Below are positions 9,241-19,208 of a stretch of 64,000 nt of DNA, in pieces. Source of the DNA: Alteromonadaceae bacterium XY-R5 (GTDB lineage: Bacteria > Pseudomonadota > Gammaproteobacteria > Enterobacterales > Alteromonadaceae); contig LXWE01000008.1 in NCBI GenBank assembly GCA_001660395.1, positions 62,001-126,000 on the forward strand, given 5' to 3'. The position numbers and the translations under genes were made by a program. Within the stretch, counting starts at the first letter, position 1. Each line of letters begins with the position of its first letter. The notes beneath the pieces were generated by a model that was not told where the DNA came from, did no database searches, and saw only the letters and a list, made by a program, of their open reading frames with translations.

Positions 9241-9299
9241 GGGTCTTTTGGCCTCAGGCATAGGTAATCACCGAGGACTAATATAGAATTAACAGACCC
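9241..9299 (+). promoter_or_regulatory. Possible structured leader before the MarC-family gene
   Basis: Outer arms GGGTCT (9241-9246) and AGACCC (9294-9299) pair perfectly and enclose a nested hairpin, CCTC/GAGG with GGT/ACC (9252-9276), ending 28 bp before the start codon. This could be a folded 5' leader. I recognise no known riboswitch class and no transcription start has been shown. Confidence 0.3.
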
Positions 9300-9327
9300 A
9301 ATCCTTATTTCGATGTGAGACAGTTAA

Positions 9328-9918
9328 ATGGATACCTGGTCAGCCGCCATTATGTTGTTTTTAATTATGGACCCTCTCGGCAATTTGCCAATTTTTATGT
9401 CCGTATTAAAGATGATTGAGCCCAAGAGACGTAGGGTAGTGCTGGCACGAGAGTTATCTATATCACTGGGGATCATGTTGTTGTTTCTCTATAGTGGCGA
9501 GTCTGTGCTTAACTTTCTTGCGGTTCAGCAGGAAACCGTGAGTATAGCCGGTGGTATTATTCTGTTTCTGATTGCGTTAAAAATGATTTTCCCAACGCCA
9601 GGCGGGGTAACCGGATTAGCTGTAGGAGAAGAGCCCTTTATCGTGCCATTGGCGATTCCTTTGGTAGCTGGTCCATCGATACTGGCAGCGCTTATCTTGC
9701 TGGCAAATCAGGATCCAAGTCGCATGACTGATTGGACGCTGGCGTTGCTAGGCGCATGGGGAGTATCAGCGACTATTCTGATGCTTTCCGGATTTTTCCA
9801 CCGTTTATTGGGGGAACGTGGACTAACCGCAATGGAACGTTTGATGGGGATGATTCTGGCGATGATCTCTATCCAAATGTTCCTGGATGGCATCGGTAGT
9901 TATTTCTCTCATGCCTAA
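9328..9918 (+). CDS. yhgN: MarC/YhgN-family inner-membrane protein
   Basis: A 196-residue polytopic membrane protein of the UPF0056 (MarC) family, with about six hydrophobic segments. The signature FLIMDPLGNLPIF near residue 10 and VPLAIPLVAGPSILAALILL near residue 105 are the two internally repeated half-motifs of this family. It is closest in pattern to E. coli YhgN, annotated as a putative NAAT-type transporter. The substrate is not established; amino-acid transport is a family label and not something the sequence shows. Confidence 0.85.
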   Translation: MDTWSAAIMLFLIMDPLGNLPIFMSVLKMIEPKRRRVVLARELSISLGIMLLFLYSGESVLNFLAVQQETVSIAGGIILFLIALKMIFPTPGGVTGLAVGEEPFIVPLAIPLVAGPSILAALILLANQDPSRMTDWTLALLGAWGVSATILMLSGFFHRLLGERGLTAMERLMGMILAMISIQMFLDGIGSYFSHA

Positions 9919-9955
9919 TCGATAAATATTCACCGCAGTGCAGGAAATCTAAAAT

Positions 9956-10546
9956 ATGTCGGATAATAAATTAAATATTTTTCAGCAGGTTAGAGCATTA
10001 GAAGGATGGCAGGCGGTGGCATTTGCAACTACCTTGCTGGAGCGTATGTTGCCGAACTATCAGCTGTTCTGCGAGCTAACTCATTTTGAAGGTGCCGAAC
10101 AGTACCGTAAGACCTTGAACGGTGTCTGGGAATGGTTGTCTGTGCCAAAAATGAAAATGAATTTTGAGGTGCATCTGGAAAAGGTGGAATCCTGCGTACC
10201 AGATGCTGCGGATTTTGATAATTTCGGTGTTTATCCAGCCATCGATGTTGCCATGTCAATGTCTGCGTTATTACTGATGCTGATGGGAGAAGATGAGCAG
10301 GGCGCAGTCGTAGTGAGTAAGTTATCGCAGGGTAGCGTGGATGCATTTATCAGCGCAACCACCGAGCAGGAACTTAGTGGACCGGACTTAAAAGCGCATC
10401 CATTGATGCAGTGGGAGATTGCATTTCAGCAAGAGTTGTTGGATACACTGGCGAAGGCAAGCCGACAACCTGAAACAATTAAGGCATTGAAAAAAATGGC
10501 CACTGAAGACGGTGTATCTAACCTTGGACTGGAAATCCCTGCCTAA
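9956..10546 (+). CDS. YjaG family protein (DUF416)
   Basis: A 196-residue soluble protein of the DUF416 (YjaG) family, common in gammaproteobacteria. Recognisable stretches are ALEGWQAVAFATTLLERMLPNY at the N-terminus and a central acidic region (PDAADFDNFGVYPAIDVAMS). It is predicted mostly helical, with no signal peptide or catalytic motif that I can identify. It is 37 bp downstream of yhgN on the same strand and may be cotranscribed. Function is unknown. Confidence 0.85.
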   Translation: MSDNKLNIFQQVRALEGWQAVAFATTLLERMLPNYQLFCELTHFEGAEQYRKTLNGVWEWLSVPKMKMNFEVHLEKVESCVPDAADFDNFGVYPAIDVAMSMSALLLMLMGEDEQGAVVVSKLSQGSVDAFISATTEQELSGPDLKAHPLMQWEIAFQQELLDTLAKASRQPETIKALKKMATEDGVSNLGLEIPA

Positions 10547-10549
10547 TGG

Positions 10550-10921
10550 TTAGTTTAGTTTATCCAGGCCTATTGCTACCCAGCTAACCACCACAATCAT
10601 CATAGTGAAGAAAACAGCAGCAGAGCCGAGATCTTTTGCTTGTTTGGATAAAGGATGGCGCTCAGTACTGATGCGGTCGATGGCTGCCTCTACTGCGCTA
10701 TTGATGCATTCCATGGCTAATACAAGTAACAGTGAACCTAGCAAAACGGCCAGTTCAAGGCCGTTATCTGCCAGCCAGAATGCTGCGGGAAACAGCACAC
10801 ACCCCATGAGTAATTCCTGACGAAAAGCCGATTCATGCCGGAAGGCATAGACGATCCCTTGTATCGAACACCTCGCAGCGTTCAGCAGGTGGGTAAATCC
10901 TTCCCCGTTTGGCTTTTCCAT
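10550..10921 (-). CDS. dgkA: Diacylglycerol kinase, DgkA type
   Basis: Small inner-membrane kinase that recycles diacylglycerol, a by-product of periplasmic glucan or lipid modification, to phosphatidic acid. Three hydrophobic helices and the family motif LAMECINSAVEAAIDR (near residue 70-85), with its metal-binding glutamate, are present, followed by KDLGSAAVFFTMM. I use ATG 10921 (123 residues, beginning MEKPNGEGF) instead of the overlapping GTG at 10933. It is immediately downstream of rsmD, with only a few bases between stop and start. Confidence 0.93.
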   Translation of the reverse strand: MEKPNGEGFTHLLNAARCSIQGIVYAFRHESAFRQELLMGCVLFPAAFWLADNGLELAVLLGSLLLVLAMECINSAVEAAIDRISTERHPLSKQAKDLGSAAVFFTMMIVVVSWVAIGLDKLN

Positions 10922-10929
10922 GTCGCAGG

Positions 10930-11520
10930 TCACTCCGATTTTTGATAGAGCCGGTAGCTAAGTTGTTGTGTCTGACTTTGCTTAATGCATTTCCAACTCG
11001 CTGGCACAGCATAGTTACTGGCTGTTAGTTCAGCTTCAATATAGACCAATCCCCCAGTTGCAAGTAACTGATTTTGCTCGAGGCTTTGAATGACTCCCGG
11101 CAAAAGGTTTTTATGAAAAGGGGGATCGAGAAAAACTAAATCGAATGGCACGGGCAGATTAGATAATAACTGCAGGGCATCGCCATGATGCAATTGCGCT
11201 TCGTTAGCGGGTAACTTTAGTAACTGGAAGTTATTTTGTAACTGTTGGGCCGCTTGTTTATCTTTTTCAATAAACACACATGACTGAGCGTGACGCGAAA
11301 GGGCTTCGAGTCCAAGGCTACCACTGCCAGCAAATACATCTAAACAGCGTCGATTCGCTACATACGGCATCAGCCAGTTGAACAGTGTTTCTTTTGTGCG
11401 ATCTGTGGTCGGGCGCAATCCTTCTGCATCCAATACTGGAAGTTTTCTACCTCGCCAGCGACCACTGATAATCCGAATACTGCCGGTTCCCTTTTGGGGT
11501 TGTTTTACGCCTCGCCTCAT
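10930..11520 (-). CDS. rsmD: 16S rRNA (guanine-966-N2)-methyltransferase
   Basis: AdoMet-dependent methyltransferase acting on G966 of 16S rRNA in the small subunit. The N-terminal IRIISGRWRGRKLPV and LRPTTDRTKETLFNWL are hallmarks, then the SAM-binding CLDVFAGSGSLGLEALSR and the catalytic FDLVFLDPPFHK (DPPF motif). ATG 11520 is preferred over TTG 11550, since it gives the usual length of about 196. It is divergent from ftsY, the same pairing as in E. coli (rsmD / ftsYEX). Confidence 0.95.
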   Translation of the reverse strand: MRRGVKQPQKGTGSIRIISGRWRGRKLPVLDAEGLRPTTDRTKETLFNWLMPYVANRRCLDVFAGSGSLGLEALSRHAQSCVFIEKDKQAAQQLQNNFQLLKLPANEAQLHHGDALQLLSNLPVPFDLVFLDPPFHKNLLPGVIQSLEQNQLLATGGLVYIEAELTASNYAVPASWKCIKQSQTQQLSYRLYQKSE

Positions 11521-11613
11521 TTGACCAAGAAATGCTATGATTGCCCTCAATTCCGACTAGTTTAATAGTCGCACCCTAATAACCCAACGTTTTTCCAAGG
11601 ATTTTTACGCCTT

Positions 11614-13101
<1,488 letters not shown>

Positions 13102-13127
13102 TCTTTCAGGGAAGATAACAGAGTTTC

Positions 13128-13814
13128 ATGATTAAATTTGAGCAGGTAAGCAAGACCTATCCCGGTGGCCAGCAGGCTCTTAGGCAGGTAAGTTTCCATA
13201 TCGCACCGGGCGAAATGGCGTTTTTAACCGGCCATTCAGGTGCAGGTAAAAGTACCCTGCTCAAATTAATCAGTATTATGGAACGTCCAACTGTCGGGCG
13301 GGTGTTAATCAATGGACATGACCTGAACAAAATTCAGCGTCGTGATATTGCCTACATTCGCCGCGATATCGGGATGATTTTCCAAAGTCATCAGTTGCTG
13401 ATGGACAAAACCGTATTCGATAATGTGGCCTTACCTTTGATTATCGAAGGCTATTCTCATAAAGAAATTACTCGAAGAGTGCATGCTGCGCTGGAAATGG
13501 TGGGGTTGCGAGACAAAGTGCGTTCACTCCCCATAATGTTATCTGGTGGCGAACAACAGCGTGTTGGGATTGCCAGGGCGGTTGTAAACAAACCACCACT
13601 GTTACTTGCCGATGAACCGACGGGTAATCTTGACCCCAAATTGTCCATGGAAATTATCCGCCTGTTTGAAGACTTTAATCGCGCTGGGGTATCGGTATTA
13701 ATCGCAACGCACGATTTAGGGCTGATTGCTCGAATGAAGTATCGCACCCTTACCTTGAAGAACGGACAAATGATCACTGATGGTCTTGCCGAAGAATGGC
13801 AAGAAGGCGAATAG
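13128..13814 (+). CDS. ftsE: Cell division ATP-binding protein FtsE
   Basis: ABC-type ATPase that partners FtsX at the divisome to control periplasmic amidase activation. Walker A is GHSGAGKST, the signature is LSGGEQQR, and Walker B is LLLADEPTG followed by the H-loop ATHD. The 228 residues match the family. The Q-loop region (IGMIFQSHQLL) is also intact. The stop is 13 bp before the ftsX start, so the two are translated from one mRNA. Confidence 0.97.
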   Translation: MIKFEQVSKTYPGGQQALRQVSFHIAPGEMAFLTGHSGAGKSTLLKLISIMERPTVGRVLINGHDLNKIQRRDIAYIRRDIGMIFQSHQLLMDKTVFDNVALPLIIEGYSHKEITRRVHAALEMVGLRDKVRSLPIMLSGGEQQRVGIARAVVNKPPLLLADEPTGNLDPKLSMEIIRLFEDFNRAGVSVLIATHDLGLIARMKYRTLTLKNGQMITDGLAEEWQEGE

Positions 13815-13827
13815 GGAAGGTTTTGGA

Positions 13828-14808
13828 ATGAGTATTCTTTTTAAAGGCCGTTCTCAGGGCGCACAGATCAGTCATATTGGTGTATGGCAGCGATTCGTCA
13901 TGTTTTTTGTTAGCCATATCCGTCAGGCATTACATAGCCTTGGCGAGTTATGGCGAGCACCAGCCGCAACCATGATGACAGTGGGCGTGCTGGGCTTTAG
14001 CATCACTTTGCCCAGTACCTTATTTATTCTGGTTAAAAATACCGAACAAATCAGTGCCGGCTGGGAGCAAGCTTCAGAAATTTCTTTGTTTTTGCATAGA
14101 ACAACCCCGCAGCGGGATGTCGATCAACTGCTTACCCGATTACGTTTGTGGCCAGAAATTGAAACTGTGGCTTACATCGGCAAAAACGACGCGATGAAAG
14201 AGTTTAAACAACTTTCAGGGCTGGGTGATGCGTTGAATTATCTGGATGAGAATCCGTTACCAGACGTAGTATTGGTAACGCCAACCAGCAAGTTTGCCGG
14301 ACCCACCGCAGCAGCGAATTTGTTAGATAAATTACGTGGTGAACGCGAAGTTGAAATGGGGAAGCTGGATATTGAATGGCTGGAACGTCTGTACGCGTTG
14401 CTTAATCTGGCAAAAGAATTAGTGACGATTATTGCCGTGTTACTGTTTCTGGCAGTAGTTCTGATCATTGGTAACACAATAAGACTTAACATTCTTAATA
14501 AGCGCGATGAAATTTTAGTAATGAAACTGGTCGGTGCCACGGATGCCTTTATTCATCGCCCGTTCTTGTATACCGGTTTTTGGTATGGTTTGCTTGGCGG
14601 TGTATTAGCCTGGTTTGCAGTATTGTTTTTGTTGTTATGGATGGATGCCAGCATCAGCGAATTAGCCCGCCTGTACGAAAAAGAGTTTAATCTTACCGGT
14701 CTTGATGCATCTGATTTATTGGTGATGCTAGGGCTTTCGGTGGGGTTGGGATTGGCCGGTTCGGCTATCTCTGTGCATCGTCATGTCAGAGAAATTGAAC
14801 CTCAGTAA
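13828..14808 (+). CDS. ftsX: Cell division protein FtsX
   Basis: Permease-like partner of FtsE with four transmembrane segments (near residues 55, 205, 255 and 305) and a large periplasmic loop between TM1 and TM2 that contacts amidase activators such as EnvC. An upstream start at 13780 would overlap ftsE. ATG 13828 has GGGAAGG about 8 bases before it and gives 326 residues, the usual length. The C-terminal half shows the FtsX/MacB-type core (NTIRLNILNKRDEILVMKLVGAT). Confidence 0.95.
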   Translation: MSILFKGRSQGAQISHIGVWQRFVMFFVSHIRQALHSLGELWRAPAATMMTVGVLGFSITLPSTLFILVKNTEQISAGWEQASEISLFLHRTTPQRDVDQLLTRLRLWPEIETVAYIGKNDAMKEFKQLSGLGDALNYLDENPLPDVVLVTPTSKFAGPTAAANLLDKLRGEREVEMGKLDIEWLERLYALLNLAKELVTIIAVLLFLAVVLIIGNTIRLNILNKRDEILVMKLVGATDAFIHRPFLYTGFWYGLLGGVLAWFAVLFLLLWMDASISELARLYEKEFNLTGLDASDLLVMLGLSVGLGLAGSAISVHRHVREIEPQ

Positions 14809-14826
14809 TTACAACTGAGGTTTGAT
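14798..14826 (+). terminator. Hairpin at the end of ftsX
   Basis: Nine-base stem AACCTCAGT / ACTGAGGTT with a 7-nt loop, overlapping the ftsX stop and followed by TTTGAT. The T-run is short, so this is a moderate terminator call. Confidence 0.55.
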
Positions 14827-14842
14827 ATCACTAATGTTCAGA

Positions 14843-16084
14843 TCACGGTCTGGCTTTGGGAAAGTGTCCGGATACGGAATGACGAATGTTGTTACCCCAA
14901 ACAATCGCATCATTGTAAAAGCTATGCAGTTGCTTCTGATCTAAACTCAAGCTGTCGGCAATTTTCTTTACTTTCAACCAGTTTGCACTTTCATAGGCTT
15001 TCGCTAGCTGCAGATAACGGCCAATCTCATTGTCCCGCCCACATAAGGCTTCTTTGACGTCTTCAACGATTGGGAGTTTATCCACCAAAATGCTCATATC
15101 CTGGTCCAATAAGGTATCCAATAATGAGAACAAGCCCACCAGGAAGCCTGTTGGCGGGTTACGGCCAATACCGCGCAAATTAGCGAGCAAATCACAGAAG
15201 CGAGCACGTACCAGTGACAAATGTACTAATTCATTCGGCTTATCATCACTAAGGTTTGCCAGTGCCAGCAGGGCGATAAATTTCTTAACTTCGACTTCGC
15301 CCATATAATTTAGGGCGTGACGTAGTGAGGTAATCTTAAGGCGTTTATTTACCAACGGATTATTGATAAAGCGCAGCAACATGTAGGACAAACCTACATC
15401 ATGTTCAATAATTTGATTCACTCTGTCGACGTTAAAGGTTTCTTTGCCGCTTTCGGCCATTAAATCAATCAGAGTCAGCTTTGATGTAGGGATGATTTTG
15501 GGTTTAAGAGTAACGGGTCGTGTGAAAAAATATCCCTGGAAAAAATCAAACCCCATGTCGTGACACAGGTTAAAAAGCTGTGGCGATTCGAGTTTATTCG
15601 CTACCAACTGCACATTGGCATCTTTGTATTTCGGCAATTCTTTGGCAATAGCGGCAGCGTTTTCCATATTGACGTCAATCTTGACGATATCAATAAAGGG
15701 CAACAGACTGTTCCACAGTGGGTCGACCTTATGATTGTCGAGAGCCAGCTTGAAGCCTAGGTTTTTAATATGTTTGCAGGCTTCTACAAAACCGTTATTG
15801 GTCGGCTGATTGTCATACACTTCAACAACTACCGTTTCCGGATTAAGTGATTCCGGGAAGCGATGCATCAAGGTATCTTTTTGGAAATTAATGAAAGAGG
15901 TTTTGTTGCAGGAGATGTCGTCCAGATCCAACGTAAGATAGTTTTTCATTATGAGCTGGCGGGTCGCTTCATCCCGTTCTACATCAGGATAACAATTAGC
16001 TTTTCCATCACGGAACAGGAGCTCATAGGCATAAACCTCCTGATTACGATCCAAAATGGGTTGTCTGGCGACGAAAGCAAACAT
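14843..16084 (-). CDS. EAL-HDOD signalling protein (degenerate EAL)
   Basis: Two-domain regulator of the YuxH/CdgJ type: an N-terminal EAL-like domain (about 1-200) and a C-terminal HDOD domain (about 205-390). The EAL motif reads ELLFRDG, and the usual metal-binding DDFG is replaced by LALDNHKV, while QGYFFTRP is kept. The enzymatic residues are thus incomplete and loss of phosphodiesterase activity is likely. CdgJ in Vibrio affects motility and biofilm. ATG 16084 is chosen because GAGGG precedes it by 8 nt; a TTG lies one codon upstream. It stands alone, convergent with ftsX. Confidence 0.85.
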   Translation of the reverse strand: MFAFVARQPILDRNQEVYAYELLFRDGKANCYPDVERDEATRQLIMKNYLTLDLDDISCNKTSFINFQKDTLMHRFPESLNPETVVVEVYDNQPTNNGFVEACKHIKNLGFKLALDNHKVDPLWNSLLPFIDIVKIDVNMENAAAIAKELPKYKDANVQLVANKLESPQLFNLCHDMGFDFFQGYFFTRPVTLKPKIIPTSKLTLIDLMAESGKETFNVDRVNQIIEHDVGLSYMLLRFINNPLVNKRLKITSLRHALNYMGEVEVKKFIALLALANLSDDKPNELVHLSLVRARFCDLLANLRGIGRNPPTGFLVGLFSLLDTLLDQDMSILVDKLPIVEDVKEALCGRDNEIGRYLQLAKAYESANWLKVKKIADSLSLDQKQLHSFYNDAIVWGNNIRHSVSGHFPKARP

Positions 16085-16087
16085 CAA

Positions 16088-16480
16088 TTATTCCCTCAAG
16101 TTTGTAGAATATATCATCTTTGTTAGTAGGTGCCGGGAGGCTCCGTCCACTGTACCTACAGTCTCCTGTGATATTCCACTAAGCTCAGATTAGTTGCAAC
16201 TGTTAACTCATGATTTAAACAGTTATCGCAGCGATACGGCCGTTTATCGAAGATTGTCATACAACCCATAGAATAATGTTGTATAACATGATCACTCGGA
16301 TCCCTATGTGATCCAATTCCTAAAAAGACGGGTAAAACTATCGATTTTTTAGGAACAGATTTTCCCTTGATAAGGGAATTTTTGGCGTAATATTGAGTCG
16401 AAGCAATGCATGAGACAAAGCATTAGCGATCAAACAAACACTTTGTTAGACTGGTTCGACTTGGCACTTGCGAGGAAGAT
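16088..16480 (+). other. Gene-free region upstream of rpoH
   Basis: 393 bp without a gene, expected to hold the rpoH promoters. Visible structures: ATGTT/AACAT inverted repeat (16276-16289), GATCAC/GTGATC arms (16290-16312), a perfect 10-bp inverted repeat (16317-16355), and TTGATA (16367-16372) with TAATAT 15 bp further as a weak sigma-70-like pair. AGGAAG lies just before the rpoH ATG. I cannot say which are functional. Confidence 0.5.
16317..16355. repeat. Perfect 10-bp inverted repeat upstream of rpoH
   Basis: TTCCTAAAAA (16317-16326) and TTTTTAGGAA (16346-16355) are exact reverse complements separated by 19 nt. The structure could be a protein-binding site or a hairpin in a long rpoH leader. 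Confidence 0.6.
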
Positions 16481-17332
16481 ATGAGCACAAATATGCAAAC
16501 AATGGCATTGAGCGTAACAGCAAGCGGCAGCGTTGAGAGTTATATTCAGGCTGTCAGCGGCATCAATATGCTCAGCGCAGAAGAAGAACGTAAATTAGCA
16601 GAACGTCTGCATCAGGATGGTGATTTGGAAGCTGCTCGTAAGCTCATCATGTCTCACCTACGTTTTGTTGTGCATATTGCAAAGTCTTACTCAGGTTATG
16701 GATTGCCTCAGGCAGACCTGATTCAGGAAGGCAACATCGGTTTGATGAAAGCGGTTAAACGTTTTGACCCGAGTGTTGGTGTGCGCTTAGTTTCATTCGC
16801 GGTGCACTGGATCAAAGCTGAGATTCATGAATTCGTACTGCGTAACTGGCGCATTGTGAAAGTTGCTACGACCAAAGCACAACGTAAGTTATTCTTCAAT
16901 CTGCGTAAGGCGAAGAAGCGTCTTGGCTGGTTCACCCATGAAGAAGTCCAAACCGTTGCTGATGAGTTAGGTGTTTCGACCAAAGACGTGCTGCAAATGG
17001 AAGCGCGTATGAGTAGTCAGGATCAGGGTTTTGACCTGGCTGCAGATGATGATGAAAGCGGCAACTTCGCACCGGTTCAATACCTGGAAGATAAATCTGC
17101 CGATGTTGAATCTGAAGTATTAGATGCCGATTGGGATAAAAATGCTACTCAGCGTTTGTATTCTGCTATTAAAACTTTGGACGAACGTAGCCAGCATATT
17201 ATTCAAACGCGCTGGTTGGCTGACGACAAGGCAACGTTGCAAGATTTGGCTGATAAATATCAGGTATCAGCAGAACGTGTGCGTCAAATTGAAAAGAACG
17301 CTATGAAGAAATTGCAGGCCGCAATGGCGTAA
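16481..17332 (+). CDS. rpoH: RNA polymerase heat-shock sigma factor (sigma-32)
   Basis: Directs RNA polymerase to heat-shock promoters. The 283 residues include region 2 ([19 protein letters not shown], then [22 protein letters not shown]), the RpoH box with QRKLFFNLR near residue 132, and regions 4.1-4.2 with a C-terminal HTH ([27 protein letters not shown]). The RpoH box separates it from RpoD and RpoS. The position right after ftsYEX is the same as in E. coli except for the EAL-HDOD gene in between. AGGAAG before ATG 16481 supports the start. The hslVU promoter in this window looks like one of its targets. Confidence 0.98.
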   Translation: MSTNMQTMALSVTASGSVESYIQAVSGINMLSAEEERKLAERLHQDGDLEAARKLIMSHLRFVVHIAKSYSGYGLPQADLIQEGNIGLMKAVKRFDPSVGVRLVSFAVHWIKAEIHEFVLRNWRIVKVATTKAQRKLFFNLRKAKKRLGWFTHEEVQTVADELGVSTKDVLQMEARMSSQDQGFDLAADDDESGNFAPVQYLEDKSADVESEVLDADWDKNATQRLYSAIKTLDERSQHIIQTRWLADDKATLQDLADKYQVSAERVRQIEKNAMKKLQAAMA

Positions 17333-17346
17333 ATGCAAAAGATATG

Positions 17347-17374
17347 AAAAAAGCGCGTTTAACGCGCTTTTTTT
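17347..17374 (+). terminator. Terminator after rpoH
   Basis: AAAAGCGCGTT / AACGCGCTTTT hairpin flanked by A and T runs, starting 14 bp after the rpoH stop; the left A-run may also serve the convergent gene at 17402. Confidence 0.9.
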
Positions 17375-17401
17375 GTGTCTGAAATTCGTTAGTAACTTAG
17401 C

Positions 17402-18322
17402 CTACTCGTTGATCAGCTTATCCTGTCTGGACGGCAACACCCAGTATATTCCGCTAAACTCTGCCACCGGGTTATCACCATCAAGAATATCCACCTGTAA
17501 TTTGATGCAGGCCTTTTTCTCTTTGGTGAGAGGATCGAATTTTCCATCTAACGATTCAATATTGCATAAACAGCGGGGCTGCATGGTGATAGGTTTATGA
17601 TAATGAATATCACCGTCTCCTAATACGATGTCTCCCATCAGCCCCTTTTGCTTGAGTTGCAAATAAATCATGCCCCAACCCGTGAGAGTGGCAAGGGAAA
17701 ATATGCTGCCGGCGAACATGGTGCCATGGATATTGATGTTCTTATTTAGAGAGGCTCGCGCTTCAAGTGTGCGACCTGTGTACTGATAAAGCTTAATCCC
17801 CATTTGATCGCTAATGGGGATAGTGTCCTGCCAGGTACGCTGTAATTCATCACACCAATCCTGATGCAACATAATGGCATTCATTTCAGTCAGGCGTTTT
17901 ACCATTTGCTGGCGCTTGAGTTTGCCCAGGTCATTGGGCGCTTCCCGTTCAATATTAAAGCCGCAACTACTGAAGAAAGGGATCGAAATTTCACGGCTAT
18001 TCGTCACTAAGCGCAACACACCCTGTTTACGCGCTACCTGTTCCAGAGCGGAAACAATCATTTTACCCAGGCCTTTACCTTGTGCATCTGGTGAAACCGC
18101 GATATGGCGAATCTGGGCTTCATCTGAAGCATTTAAATGCATGCGACCAATGGCAAGCAGCTCTCCCTTGCCGTTGCGGATCATGCGATGTTCAGACACC
18201 GACTCGTATTCGTCCTTCTCAGAACCTTCTGGGAAGTTCCAGGGTTTTCGCAGCATTTCCCATCGGAAGCGAAAATACTGCTCGAACTCTTGATCCGTTG
18301 AAGGGGTTTCGACTCGATACAT
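17402..18322 (-). CDS. YiiD-like GNAT / hot-dog thioesterase fusion
   Basis: Two-domain protein homologous to E. coli YiiD. Residues 1-140 are a GNAT acetyltransferase-like domain (IRHIAVSPDAQGKGLGKMIVSALEQVA is the acetyl-CoA loop), and residues 160-306 are a hot-dog thioesterase-like domain (HGTMFAGSIFSLATLTGWGMIY). Work on E. coli YiiD links it to malonyl-ACP decarboxylation and fatty-acid initiation (names FabY and MadA have been used), so a role in acyl-ACP metabolism is inferred. It lies next to dtd, as in E. coli. No direct evidence of activity in this protein. Confidence 0.85.
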   Translation of the reverse strand: MYRVETPSTDQEFEQYFRFRWEMLRKPWNFPEGSEKDEYESVSEHRMIRNGKGELLAIGRMHLNASDEAQIRHIAVSPDAQGKGLGKMIVSALEQVARKQGVLRLVTNSREISIPFFSSCGFNIEREAPNDLGKLKRQQMVKRLTEMNAIMLHQDWCDELQRTWQDTIPISDQMGIKLYQYTGRTLEARASLNKNINIHGTMFAGSIFSLATLTGWGMIYLQLKQKGLMGDIVLGDGDIHYHKPITMQPRCLCNIESLDGKFDPLTKEKKACIKLQVDILDGDNPVAEFSGIYWVLPSRQDKLINE

Positions 18323-18395
18323 AATGACACTGTCCTGTTTTCGTTATACAAGGGCCGTCTGAAATTTGACCTGAGCCCACCAGATGAGTTCCCGC

Positions 18396-18833
18396 TTAGA
18401 CCTGCAGGTGGAACGTTACCGGGCCATCATTGACCAGAGAAACCTGCATATCTGCGCCAAATTCCCCTGTCGCAAAGCCAACCCCCTTCTCGTGTACCAG
18501 CTGGATAAAATGCTGATATAGCTCTAACCCAAGTATGGGAGGGGCTGCCGATGAAAAGCTTGGGCGACTTCCCTTGCGCGTATCTGCTACCAGAGTGAAC
18601 TGAGATACAATTAAGAGTTCTCCATTGGCTTGTTGCAGGTTCAGGTTCATCTTGCCAAGTTCATCTGGAAAAATTCGATAATTCAAAATCTTATCACAAA
18701 GCTTCTGGGCTTTTTCGGGGGTGTCGTCTTTTTCAACGCCCAACAACAGTAAAATTCCCGTTCCAATCTTGCCAACAGTCTGACCGTTAACATCAACTTT
18801 GGCCTGCGCTACCCGCTGGATTAGTCCTATCAT
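18396..18833 (-). CDS. dtd: D-aminoacyl-tRNA deacylase
   Basis: Removes D-amino acids (and glycine from tRNA(Ala)) mischarged on tRNA. All 145 residues align with the family. MIGLIQRVAQAKVDVNG opens the protein, SQFTLVADTRKGSRPSF near residue 77 carries the SQFT motif, and the cross-subunit Gly-cisPro motif sits in NDGPVTFHLQV at the end. Located 73 bp upstream of the YiiD-like gene on the same strand, as in E. coli. Confidence 0.97.
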   Translation of the reverse strand: MIGLIQRVAQAKVDVNGQTVGKIGTGILLLLGVEKDDTPEKAQKLCDKILNYRIFPDELGKMNLNLQQANGELLIVSQFTLVADTRKGSRPSFSSAAPPILGLELYQHFIQLVHEKGVGFATGEFGADMQVSLVNDGPVTFHLQV

Positions 18834-18977
18834 TTCCCCTCACATGACTACACTAGTGTGTGGTGCCAGTATTTATCCATGCTAAGACAAACTTTGTAAT
18901 TTGCCCCAGCATGTCGTAATTTAATCAATAAAACAAAGTGATAGCAGTCAATAACGACTATTCATAGGAGCTATATA

Positions 18978-19208
18978 ATGGCAGGACAAGGATCTGGGGG
19001 CAATGTTATCGCTGCCCTCTGCAGTGTTTTTATTCCTGGCTTGGGGCAACTGGTGCAAGGACGGATACTGGCTGCGTTGCTGTTTTTTGTGTTGGTAGGT
19101 GCCGGCTACGCCACCTGGTTTTTAGTGATACCGGCTATTATTGGCGCAATTATTCACCTTTGGTGCATTATCGATGCAGCGAAATTTAAACCAGACCATA
19201 TTCTGTAA
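18978..19208 (+). CDS. Small hydrophobic membrane protein (unknown)
   Basis: 76 residues with two strongly hydrophobic stretches (about 10-25 with PGLGQLVQG between, and 28-62), the layout of TM2-like small membrane proteins, where the PGLGQ turn joins two helices. GGAG seven bases before ATG 18978 gives a good ribosome-binding site. Its 3' end overlaps the next gene, a DUF2959 lipoprotein, by 35 bp in another frame, hinting at translational coupling. Function unknown. Confidence 0.75.
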   Translation: MAGQGSGGNVIAALCSVFIPGLGQLVQGRILAALLFFVLVGAGYATWFLVIPAIIGAIIHLWCIIDAAKFKPDHIL

